Below are positions 44,293 to 51,630 of a DNA stretch of 64,000 nucleotides, in pieces. The stretch is taken from assembly GCA_965198995.1 (NCBI GenBank), contig CBDAQG010000002.1, positions 2,852,001 through 2,916,000 on the forward strand, read 5' to 3'. Every line of letters begins with the position of its first letter. Within the stretch, counting starts at the first letter, position 1. The notes beneath the pieces were generated by a model. The model made no database searches, was not told the DNA's origin, and saw only the letters and a program-made list of their open reading frames with translations. The DNA is from CAXMMR01 sp965198995 (GTDB lineage: Bacteria; Pseudomonadota; Alphaproteobacteria; Acetobacterales; Acetobacteraceae). The translations under genes and the position numbers were made by a program.

Positions 44293-44577
44293 TCAGGTGT
44301 CTGCGGGCCTGCGGGTCGGCGCTGCCGCGACGAAGGCGACGTGCATAAGATCGTCTAGCACGCCCGACACGAGGCCGCGGACGCCTGCGCCCACGCGCTC
44401 GACCACACCCGCACCTGCGTGGCCGAGCACGGCGGGCAGTGGCCCGGGGTAGTGCGGGTCGCGAACATGCAGCTCGGTTTGGCAGATGCCGGTGGCGACC
44501 ACGCGCACCAGCACCTCGGATTGGCGCGGCTCAACGAGTGTCCACTCGGCGATCTCAAACGCGCCGCACATCTGCAT
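44293..44577 (-). pseudogene. Zinc-dependent alcohol dehydrogenase, N-terminal remnant
   Basis: From ATG 44577, with GAGGAG upstream, the protein reads as the GroES-like start of a class-III-type alcohol dehydrogenase: VVATGICQTELHVRD and LPAVLGHAGAGVVERVGAGV. Family members have HEGAG where this has HAGAG, so a zinc-ligand-adjacent Glu is lost. After about 70 residues the homology ends and an unrelated tail runs to 44293. The Rossmann domain is absent. It is a 5' fragment left by deletion. Confidence 0.75.
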
Positions 44578-44632
44578 GGCAACTCCTCGGCGTCCAGACC
44601 TCCCGGCCTTGACCTGGGGCTTAACCAAGATA

Positions 44633-44652
44633 TATGGCATGACTAGTCCATA
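44633..44652. promoter_or_regulatory. Inverted repeat before the SnoaL-like operon
   Basis: TATGG-N10-CCATA with perfect 5-bp arms lies 24 bp upstream of the first SnoaL-like start and near a TetR gene. It is a weak operator candidate. Confidence 0.25.
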
Positions 44653-44675
44653 ATTCGACCCTAGGAGCGTCAGCA

Positions 44676-45140
44676 ATGCCGAGAACACCCGCCGAGGTGG
44701 TCCGCGCCATCCTCGACAACCCCACCGACCTCGATGCCATGAAGGAGCTGGTGGCGCCTGACGCGACCTACGTCTCGCTCAGCTACGACAACCCTGATCT
44801 CAAGAAGCTGATGCCCTGGGCAGGCACCAGCCAGGGCGGCCCCGAGGCGGTCGTCGGCACCTATATGCGCGTCGGCCGTTACTGGGCGAACGAGGGCTTC
44901 GAGGTCGAGGACGTGATCGAGGGCGCGGACAAGGTGGCCCTGTTCGGTCGCTTCACCTATCGCTCGACCACGCTCGGCAAGGCCGTGACCTCGCCCTTCG
45001 CAATCCTGGCCCGGGTCGCCGGCGGGCGAGTGACCTACATGCAGTTCCTGGAGGACACCTTCGGCACCGCTGCCACCTTCCGCGCCGGTGGCCAGGCGAT
45101 GTTCCGCGCCGACCCTGACGGTGGCGAGGTCGTGCTGTGA
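44676..45140 (+). CDS. SnoaL/NTF2-like protein
   Basis: The 154-residue protein starts with AGGAG seven bases before the ATG. It has the SnoaL-like cone fold pattern: an N-terminal helix (PAEVVRAILDNPTDLDAMKELVA), DATYVSL, and the FEVEDVIEGADKVALFGRFTYRS strands. Such proteins include polyketide cyclases, dehydratases and ligand-binding proteins; no catalytic assignment is possible. The next gene overlaps by 4 bp, and a second SnoaL-like gene follows, so three small genes form one operon. Confidence 0.85.
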   Translation: MPRTPAEVVRAILDNPTDLDAMKELVAPDATYVSLSYDNPDLKKLMPWAGTSQGGPEAVVGTYMRVGRYWANEGFEVEDVIEGADKVALFGRFTYRSTTLGKAVTSPFAILARVAGGRVTYMQFLEDTFGTAATFRAGGQAMFRADPDGGEVVL

Positions 45141-45478
45141 GCGGCCTTGCTGGGGCCGACCAGTTCGTCCCGCTCGTCACCGTTCCCATCAAGCCCGGGC
45201 GCGAGGATGATGACCTCGCCCTGGCGAACGCGGTGAGCGACGACATGCGTCACGAAACCAACTTCGTGAACACGCTCCTGCACCGGTCGGCGGACGATCT
45301 CGCCCTGTTCATGCGCTATGAGACCTGGCGCGACCGCGACGACTGCTTCGCCGTGCCGATCAAGCGGCCGTATCGGACCGATTACGAGGCGAAACTGCCC
45401 GGTCTGCCGCGCGCCCCGCGGAGGATGGTGGTGTTCGAGACGCTGCGGCGCGACCGCTCGGAAGGGGTGGTCCGGTGA
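45137..45478 (+). CDS. Antibiotic-biosynthesis-monooxygenase (ABM/YgiN-like) domain protein
   Basis: GTG 45137 overlaps the previous stop. The 113-residue protein shows the ferredoxin-like ABM pattern: VPLVTVPIKPGREDD at the start, ETNFVNTLLHRS, then LALFMRYETWRDRDD and a terminal FETL. YgiN-type proteins oxidise quinols or other aromatic compounds without a cofactor. It lies between two SnoaL-like genes in a coupled operon, which suggests aromatic or polyketide-like substrate handling. Confidence 0.85.
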   Translation: MSGLAGADQFVPLVTVPIKPGREDDDLALANAVSDDMRHETNFVNTLLHRSADDLALFMRYETWRDRDDCFAVPIKRPYRTDYEAKLPGLPRAPRRMVVFETLRRDRSEGVVR

Positions 45479-45903
45479 GTGACCCCATCAAGGTCATCAA
45501 GCGGTTCTACGGTGCCGAGGCCGACTATATGAGCGCGGGCGGTGCGGCGGCTGGCGCCAACTTCACGGCCGTAGCCGCAACGCTGGCCCCGGACGTGGTG
45601 CTGCACCAGTCGCCTGACCTGCCCTGGGGCGGCGACTTCCATGGGCACGCGGGCTACGAGGACTGGGCGCGCCAGATGAGTGCCGCGTTTGATCAGCTCG
45701 AGGTCGCCGATCGGCGGTTCTTGGTTGAGGGCGATACGGTGGTCATCACCTGCCGCCTCGTCACCCGCGCCCGCCTGTCGGGCGAGACGTTGGACCTGCC
45801 GATGGCGCAGGTCGTGCGCGTGCGCGGCGCGCATATCGTCGAGTTCCGGCCATTCTACTGGAACGTGCCCGCCTACCGCAAAACAGTCAGGGCCGCCCAA
45901 TGA
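45475..45903 (+). CDS. SnoaL-like protein
   Basis: GTG 45475 overlaps the previous stop. The 142-residue protein has the SnoaL-like pattern: VIKRFYGAEADYM, LAPDVVLHQSPDLPWGG, GYEDWARQMSAAFDQLEV and the RVRGAHIVEFRPFYWN ending seen in many uncharacterised family members. It completes the three-gene operon. The function is not predictable beyond a small-molecule-binding role. Confidence 0.87.
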   Translation: MSDPIKVIKRFYGAEADYMSAGGAAAGANFTAVAATLAPDVVLHQSPDLPWGGDFHGHAGYEDWARQMSAAFDQLEVADRRFLVEGDTVVITCRLVTRARLSGETLDLPMAQVVRVRGAHIVEFRPFYWNVPAYRKTVRAAQ

Positions 45904-46044
45904 TCCGTCAGGACGCATGGAACGGCACCCGCTCGTACTGGGCCGCCATCCCCGCGCGCGCATGGTCCGGCGCGGCCATGTCTGAATGTCCGATGAGCGG
46001 GCGAGCGCGAGGGCGCCGCGTCCGAGGACATGGACGCGCCGGAG

Positions 46045-46167
46045 CACGGCGTGAACGGTAACGGACATGGGCTGATCTACGAACAGAACTCGGACTCAGC
46101 GCTGGCGCCGGTGCTCGTCTGGCTGGAGCGCCACGCCGGCAAGACACCCACCCAAGGAGACGAATGA
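46045..46167 (+). pseudogene. Alpha/beta hydrolase, C-terminal tail remnant
   Basis: About 40 codons read GNGHGLIYEQNSD and APVLVWLERHAG, the final helix region of an alpha/beta hydrolase including the catalytic His. The stop overlaps the start of the next gene, as in an operon. The remainder of the hydrolase is absent; 45904-46044 shows no homology. Confidence 0.6.
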
Positions 46168-47021
46168 TGGATGTCGGCTTTATCGGTCTCGGGGCCATGG
46201 GCAGCGCCATGGCGCGCAACCTGGCCAAGGCGGACCACAAGGTCCGCGCGTGGAACCGCTCCGGCGATCCTGGGATCGACGGTGTGGAGATGGTGTCCGA
46301 TCCGGCGGAGGCGTTTGCTGCCGAGGCGGTTTTCACCATGCTGTCCGACGACCCGGCGATCCGCGCGGTGCTGCTGGAGCCCGGCGTGTTGGGCAAGGCC
46401 CAGCCCGGCCTGGTCCACGTCGTGACCTCAACCATCTCGGTCGCCTTCGCCGGCGAACTCGCCGCGGCGCACGAAAAAGCCGGGATCGGCTACGTCTCGG
46501 CGCCCGTTCTCGGCCGGCCTGACGTGGCCGCCAAGGGCGAGCTGAACATTCTCGCGGCTGGCAGGCGCCAGGCGGTCGAGACCGTGCGCCCATTGCTCGA
46601 TGTGCTGAGCAAGAAGGTCTGGGACATGGGCGAGGAGCCCGCCCAGGCTAACGCCGCCAAGATCGCCGCCAACATGATGATCAGCATGGCGATCGAGGGC
46701 ATGGCCGAGGCGGCGGTGCTGACGGAGGCGAACGGCTTGCCCCGCGCGGCTTTTTTCGAGCTGATCCTGGGCACGCTGTTCGGCGGCCGCGCCTATGAGA
46801 GCTACAGCGCCAACATCGCCAAGGAGAGCTACGAGCCGGGATTTAAGGCAAAGCTGGGATTGAAGGACCTGCGTTTGGCCACTGCAGCCGCCACGGACGC
46901 AGGACGCCGCCTTCCCATGCTTGATGCCGTGCAAGGACGCCTGGGCGAAGCGGTGGATGCGGGGTTGGGCGAGAAGGACTGGTCGATCATGGCCGACTAC
47001 ACACTCAGATACGGCAAATGA
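46164..47021 (+). CDS. 3-hydroxyisobutyrate-dehydrogenase-family NAD(P)-dependent oxidoreductase
   Basis: The 285-residue protein begins after AAGGAG with the nucleotide-binding GFIGLGAMGSAMA. It has the NAD-binding domain to about residue 160 and the all-helical C-terminal domain with the conserved Lys in ANAAKIAANMM. The family oxidises beta-hydroxy acids or reduces succinic-semialdehyde-like and imine substrates. Its start overlaps the end of an alpha/beta hydrolase remnant, so it was once in an operon with that gene. A Tat-signal-like fragment follows. Confidence 0.92.
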   Translation: MMDVGFIGLGAMGSAMARNLAKADHKVRAWNRSGDPGIDGVEMVSDPAEAFAAEAVFTMLSDDPAIRAVLLEPGVLGKAQPGLVHVVTSTISVAFAGELAAAHEKAGIGYVSAPVLGRPDVAAKGELNILAAGRRQAVETVRPLLDVLSKKVWDMGEEPAQANAAKIAANMMISMAIEGMAEAAVLTEANGLPRAAFFELILGTLFGGRAYESYSANIAKESYEPGFKAKLGLKDLRLATAAATDAGRRLPMLDAVQGRLGEAVDAGLGEKDWSIMADYTLRYGK

Positions 47022-47033
47022 GCAGCCCGCGGA

Positions 47034-47217
47034 CGAACAGCACGGACACGGCGCGACGTCATCGCGTCGTCGCTCCTGGGCGGGACTGCCGTCTGCGCAT
47101 GCTAACGCCGCCTAGCGCGACCGAACTGGTCAGGATGCGCTCTACGAGCTGGTGCTTTGGATCGTTACCATGCTGAACGCGTTCAACGTGCCGAACGAGG
47201 AGGTATTCGACCGATGA
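47034..47217 (+). pseudogene. Fused remnants: Tat-signal head and carboxymuconolactone-decarboxylase-like tail
   Basis: Near 47050-47104 one frame reads RRDVIASSLLGGTAVCAC then stop, a twin-arginine signal that has lost its protein. A second frame ending at 47217 reads ELVLWIVTMLNAFNVPNEE, resembling the last helix of carboxymuconolactone-decarboxylase-family proteins. Its TGA overlaps the EthD-like ATG. Both look like the ends of genes removed by internal deletions. Confidence 0.45.
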
Positions 47218-47513
47218 CGACGATTTACGTGACCTATCCCGGAGACGCGGGCACGCGCTTCGACCGCGACTACTACGTGCGCAAGCACCTTCCGTTGGTG
47301 ATGGCGAGCTGGGGTCCGCTCGGGCTGGAAAGCTGCGCCGCCTTCTGGCCCGCCGATCTGGGCACAGGAACGATCGCCATCTGTGAGTGCCGCTTCCGCG
47401 ATGAGGCGGCGATGCGGGCCGCGCTCGCCTCGCCTGAGACGCCGCGCGTGATGGCGGACATCGACCAGTTCACCGATGCGAAGCCTGCGCAGAGTCTCGC
47501 GGGTCCGATTTGA
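47214..47513 (+). CDS. EthD-domain protein
   Basis: ATG 47214 follows GAGGAGG at suitable distance and gives 99 residues. The protein has the EthD pattern: IYVTYPGDAGTRFDRDYYVRKHLPLV and AICECRFRDEAAMRAALASPE, ending with MADIDQFTDAKP. EthD-like proteins are small dimeric alpha+beta barrels associated with degradation of ethers, aromatics and polyketide-like compounds. It is intact while genes on both sides are decayed. Confidence 0.88.
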   Translation: MTTIYVTYPGDAGTRFDRDYYVRKHLPLVMASWGPLGLESCAAFWPADLGTGTIAICECRFRDEAAMRAALASPETPRVMADIDQFTDAKPAQSLAGPI

Positions 47514-47526
47514 AGAGGCGACATCC

Positions 47527-47680
47527 ATGGCCAAGACTTAGCTCATCACCGGCTGCTCAAGCGGCTTCGGCAAGCAACTCACCGACGCGATGCTCACCCG
47601 CGGCGACCGGCTCGTCGCAACCGCACGCGAGCCCGAGGCGCCAAGGGCGTGGCCAGCCGCTATCTGGAAGCACTCTCCGG
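47527..47680 (+). pseudogene. SDR N-terminal remnant with in-frame stop
   Basis: From ATG 47527 the sequence reads MAKT, a TAG, then LITGCSSGFGKQLTDAMLTRGDRLVA. This is the first 35 residues of an SDR with the cofactor loop TGCSSGFG. The TAG replaces the residue before LITG, often Trp (TGG) in this subfamily. Homology ends near 47640, where a convergent hydrolase remnant begins. Confidence 0.7.
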
Positions 47681-48312
47681 CTTGATCGAGACGACGCGTG
47701 CGGCATTGTCTGCCTCCCGTGCGGTGTCAGCAGCATTGGGGGAAGCAGACATCATTGTCATGACGGGCAGAAGATAGGCGTCTTCGCGTCCCTCCGTCAG
47801 CATCGTGGCCAGGTCCACCTGCATGTGGACGCCGAAATGCCAGTATCCTCCTGTCGCCGGGTTCATCAGTTCCTTCAGCCCAAAGCCGGGGATGAGCGAC
47901 TCCGCCAGCACCAGGCGGCAAACCTCGCCGGGATGGCGCTGCGCGTAGGCGTAGGCGACAAAGGTGCCGATGTCGGTGCCGACCAGGTCGATGCTGGCTC
48001 AGCCGAGCGACTGCACGACCTGCCGCGCGTCCTCGGCGACGTTGCTCTTCTCGTAGCGGACTCCGCCCTTGCCGAGTCGCCGAGGCCACGCAGGTCCGGC
48101 GCGATCACGGTGCGCCCGGCCTCTGCCAGCAGCGGCATCAGCTTGCGCCACTCCGCCCAGGTGTAGGGCCAGCCATGTAGTAGCACGACCGCCGGCCTCT
48201 GCCCGCCGGACACGTAGTGCAGCCGGGTGCCGTTGACCTCCGCGTAGTGGTGCGCGAACCCCGGCAGACCGTCAGCGGCCTCGTCCTCCCGGGGTGCGCC
48301 CCTGGCGCTCAC
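47660..48312 (-). pseudogene. Alpha/beta hydrolase (epoxide-hydrolase-like) with frameshift and stop
   Basis: The first part (from 48312) reads LHYVSGG, VVLLHGWPYTWAEWRKLMP and APDLRGLGDS in one frame. Homology continues in another frame as YEKSNVAEDARQVVQSLG, a TGA, then IDLVGTDIGTFVAYAYAQ with nucleophile-elbow position GTDIG (Asp) and further to about 47665. A one-base shift near 48070 and a stop near 48000 separate the pieces, and the C-terminus with the catalytic His is missing. The nucleophile Asp indicates an epoxide hydrolase or dehalogenase-type relative. Confidence 0.8.
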
Positions 48313-48893
48313 GCCGCACCCGCAGCAAGCACGTCGCCAAAGGACTTCGGAGCGTGGCTCGACAGCATCTCGATGTCGCCGGTGACGATGTCGTAGGCGC
48401 CGCTGGCCTGATGCGCCAGCATGCCGACCATCATGTCAGCCATCGGTGGCGGCAGCCCACCCTGGGCGAGCATGGTCCGGAGCCGATCCTCGCTGACGAC
48501 TTCGAACGGCAAATGCTTGCCGGAGGTGCCGCCGAGTGCCGCGGCTCGCTTCGCCCCGGAGAGCGAGGCGGCCCGGTCAGGGCGTAGATGGCCCCTGCGT
48601 GATCCTCGCCGGCCAAGGCGCCGGCCAGCCCTGCGGCGACGTCGGCGCGCGAGACGAGCGACATCCGGGTGTCGGGCAGGCCGACCATCACGCCCATCTG
48701 TACCGCGGCTGCGACATCTGCACGAAGGTCTCGGCGAAGAAACTCATGCGCAGGATCGTCCAGCGATTGGCGGCGCTACGAAGCAGTTGGTGCTCGCCGG
48801 CCCAGTAGGCCGCACCCATCGCCGGCTCCGCTTCCTCGCGCGTGCCGGTGGCGGACAGCAGGAAGATGTGGCCAACGCCCGCGCTGATGCGCG
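48309..48893 (-). pseudogene. NmrA-like NAD(P)-binding protein, truncated and frameshifted
   Basis: Three frames must be joined. HIFLLSATGTREEAEP and ILRMSFFAETFVQ (48700-48890) are followed by MSLVSRADVAAGLAGAL and AIYALTGP, then LPFEVVSEDRLRTML, MADMMVGMLAH and SFGDVLA to a stop at 48309. Together these give the last 190 residues of an NmrA/azoreductase-like sugar-epimerase-fold protein. The N-terminal nucleotide loop is absent because homology stops at about 48893, exactly where HxlR homology begins on the other strand. It overlaps the hydrolase remnant by 4 bp, as in an operon. Confidence 0.78.
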
Positions 48894-49132
48894 CCATACC
48901 CGGCATCTCCCACCGCATGCTGACCCTGACGCTGCGCGGGCTTGAGCGTGACGGTCTGGTCCGGCGGACGCCCTACGCGACAGTCCCGCTTCGTGTGGAC
49001 TACGAGCTTACCACGCTTGGGTGCTCACTGACCGAGCCGCTGGCGATGCTGGCGCAGTGGGCCAGTGCCAGGCGTGAGGAGATCGAGACCGCGCGGGCCG
49101 AGTACGACTCCACCCGTTCACTGGCAGCCTGA
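48893..49132 (+). pseudogene. HxlR-family regulator, 5'-truncated
   Basis: From about 48893 the frame reads RAIPGISHRMLTLTLRGLERDGLVRR then VDYELTTLG and LAMLAQWA, the second half of the HxlR winged helix through the C-terminal helix. The first 30 residues, with the conserved Cys and first helices, are missing. An in-frame ATG at 48842 would add only sequence from the antisense NmrA-like remnant. The missing part coincides with the missing 5' end of the divergent NmrA-like gene. Confidence 0.75.
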
Positions 49133-50031
49133 CGGTTCTCTACAAACTTCAGCGATAGCTTAGTCAGTCATGCTTGATAACAGATTTTGCGAAACGTAGA
49201 CGGCGGGGAGTATTCCTACCCGCACACAGAATTTTAGCAGGTTTTCAGGATCGTTCTCGATCTTCGCTGCTGAGAGAAACTCCCTGTTCCCTGCACAAGA
49301 TATCAGGTCGCGAGCGCGGGATGGTCCGCCCCGAAGACCAAGGTATTGCGGACGCTCAGATCAGAGCGAAGGCAGCCGAACAGTTGCGCAGAGTGAGACC
49401 TCTCCGTCACGTCTCCGCAACATGGCTTCAGGAGCCCGCATCATGCCCTGTCCTTCCAGTCTCGTCCGGGCCCAGCCCACGAGACGCTGCGCCATCGTGT
49501 CCAGTGACGAGGGGCAACCGGCGGCCTCAGCTTTCTCGGGCGATGCTTCATTCGGCCAAGCCGCAATCAGCCGCCAAAGGCGACGCACAGGGCCGCCATC
49601 ACCGGCGCACGTGCCCGCTCCTCCTACCGAGTGCGCGCTGATGTACGGCGACGCGCACGAACGTTGCGAGGCGCACGGAATGCAGCGTCCTCTAGACTTA
49701 GCGTGCGTCGACGGCGAAACACTTGATCAGCGTCCACGCTCGCAAGGCTGTAGAGGGCGAAGCCCTTTCGCGCGGCCGCTGATTTCACCAGGAACTTCGC
49801 GAACTCACCATCTACCACTTCCGCCAATACGGTCGCCTGACCTATTGCGTCTAATGGCGGCCAAAGCCGCTCATTCTTCAATGCTCCTGGCGCGGAACTC
49901 AATTCGCGCAGGGCGTTACGAACTTGAGCACGGGTCAGCCTGCAGATGTTTTCCGTGGCCGTTCTAAGCCGCCTGTCTGGATAGACCCTTATGAGAGTCC
50001 AGCACGCCCGGCCCAGCGGGGAGGAAGAGTG
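49133..50031. other. Gene-poor stretch with two eroded minus-strand frames
   Basis: About 900 bp. The minus strand has coding-like segments: LWRLIAAWPNEASPEKAEA near 49500-49590 and ERLWPPLDAIGQATVLAEVV near 49790-49870. Neither has a recognised family or a plausible start. Both may be pieces of lost genes. No RNA gene was seen. Confidence 0.4.
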
Positions 50032-50946
50032 ATGGAGCGTCTCGGCAATCCAGCCGGTGGGTCCGGTCTCCTCACGCCTGACATTGTCATTGATCAGCTT
50101 CCGAGCAAGCCCGTTTTGACCAGCCCCGCGATCGAGCCGCACGGCGTCATCCTCCAGCGCTATCGTCATCCACCTGGCACCATCGACATTCCGGGCCTGC
50201 AGCACGCCCTCCTGGTGGCTCACCTCGCCGGACCAGTGCTGGTAGAGGAGGCTCGGCAAGGGAGGATCGAGCGGCGTTGGACAGGCCCCGGACAGGTCAC
50301 GCTCACACCGGCGGGCCAGCCGATCCGCCGTATCCTGCATGGTCGGCCGGACGTGGCCCTCCTCTATTTCGCACCGGAATTTCTCCATCGTCTTGCCCAG
50401 GAGCTTTATGGCGCGGATGCGGACGAGGTGGAGCTCGTCCCACGCCTGGGCTCGCCGGACGAAACCGCCGAGCGGCTGGTGCGGCTGCTGCTGGTGGAGG
50501 CGGAGCGGCCGGGAACTGGCACAGCGCTCATGGTGCAGAGCCTGACGCAAGCCCTTGGCGTCCATCTGCTGCGCTTCCACTCCAATCTGGCTGCTGTGCC
50601 GCCGGACCCGCCGCAAAGCCTGTCGGCACCGCGCCTGCAGCGCGTCATCGAGCAGATGCGATCCAGCCTGGATGAGGACCTCCCACTCAGCCGCCTTGCC
50701 GAGACGAGCGGGTTGAGCCCCTCCCAGTTCGTGCGGGCCTTCCGTGGCGCCACGGGTCAGCCGCCGCATCGCTATTTGGTCGGCCTGCGGGTCGAGCGGG
50801 CGCGCGCGTTGCTCGAGCAGACCGACATGCCGGTCACCTTGATCGGCATGCGCTGCGGTTTCGAGCAACCGAGCCACTTCGCGACGAGTTTCCGCGCCAC
50901 GACGGGGTTCAGTCCTCGGGCATGGCGGCAGGCACGCCGATCCTGA
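50032..50946 (+). CDS. AraC-family transcriptional regulator
   Basis: ATG 50032 has GAGGAAGA upstream and gives 304 residues. An N-terminal cupin-like effector domain (about 1-190) is followed by the AraC double helix-turn-helix: LSRLAETSGLSPSQFVRAF and GQPPHRYLVGLRVERA, then IGMRCGFEQPSHFATSFR. It lies 114 bp upstream of a carboxymuconolactone-decarboxylase-family gene in the same direction and probably activates it and the fused gene that follows. The ligand is unknown. Confidence 0.92.
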   Translation: MERLGNPAGGSGLLTPDIVIDQLPSKPVLTSPAIEPHGVILQRYRHPPGTIDIPGLQHALLVAHLAGPVLVEEARQGRIERRWTGPGQVTLTPAGQPIRRILHGRPDVALLYFAPEFLHRLAQELYGADADEVELVPRLGSPDETAERLVRLLLVEAERPGTGTALMVQSLTQALGVHLLRFHSNLAAVPPDPPQSLSAPRLQRVIEQMRSSLDEDLPLSRLAETSGLSPSQFVRAFRGATGQPPHRYLVGLRVERARALLEQTDMPVTLIGMRCGFEQPSHFATSFRATTGFSPRAWRQARRS

Positions 50947-51060
50947 CGTCGCTTCCGGTGATCGGCTCGACAGCACGCCAAGAAATCGAAACCGCTGTCC
51001 GTTTCCCGAAAGTTATGCCGGGCGATCATCCCCAGCTTGCTGGCATCGAAGGAGGACACC

Positions 51061-51630
51061 ATGACGCAATCATCAGACTTTGGCACGTTCGGACGTTACG
51101 ACGAAGTCCCGGTTGGTGAGATGCCGACCGACATGAAGGACGCCTACGACTACACCGTGGAGTTGCGCGGCCAGGTGCCCGGTCCGCACAAGATCTGGCT
51201 GGCCAACCCAGCCTTGTCGCGCACGATCGTGCCGATTGGCGCCTATTACCAGACGCGATCAACGCTGACGAAGGCCGAAATCGAGATCGCCACGAACCTG
51301 GTGAACGCACGCTGGCTGGCGGCCTACTCCAACTACGAGCACGAGATGATCGGCGAGGAGAAAGGCGGCCTGGCACCGGAGAAGGTCGAGGCAATGATAG
51401 CCGGGCTGCCCACCAGCTTCGACGACGCACGCCAGCAGGTGGTTTACGAGCTGGCCTCGGCCCTCGTCGCGCCGCGGGTGATCGCGAAGGGCCTCTATCG
51501 CCGCGCCAAAGCGCTGCTGGGCGATGCGGGCATCGTGGACGTGACCATGCTGCTCGGCTGGTTCACCGGGGTGTCGCTCACGCTGAACGCCTTCGACGTT
51601 CCTTCGAGCGCGGTCGGACTGGACCAGTGA
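51061..51630 (+). CDS. Carboxymuconolactone decarboxylase (CMD) family protein
   Basis: ATG 51061 follows GAAGGAGG and gives 189 residues. The all-helical CMD fold is visible: KAEIEIATNLVNARWLAAY, SNYEHEMIGEEKGG (the Glu/His patch of the active site) and QVVYELASAL. The CxxC of AhpD-type peroxidases is absent, so it belongs to the decarboxylase-like side or to the uncharacterised members. The next gene overlaps by 4 bp and also begins with a CMD domain, so the two may form a heteromer. Confidence 0.88.
   Translation: MTQSSDFGTFGRYDEVPVGEMPTDMKDAYDYTVELRGQVPGPHKIWLANPALSRTIVPIGAYYQTRSTLTKAEIEIATNLVNARWLAAYSNYEHEMIGEEKGGLAPEKVEAMIAGLPTSFDDARQQVVYELASALVAPRVIAKGLYRRAKALLGDAGIVDVTMLLGWFTGVSLTLNAFDVPSSAVGLDQ

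Noticed and set aside
49624..50976. 450-codon minus-strand open frame
   Set aside because: Most of it is antisense to the AraC regulator. Only the part left of about 49930 looks coding-like, and it was noted as an eroded stretch.
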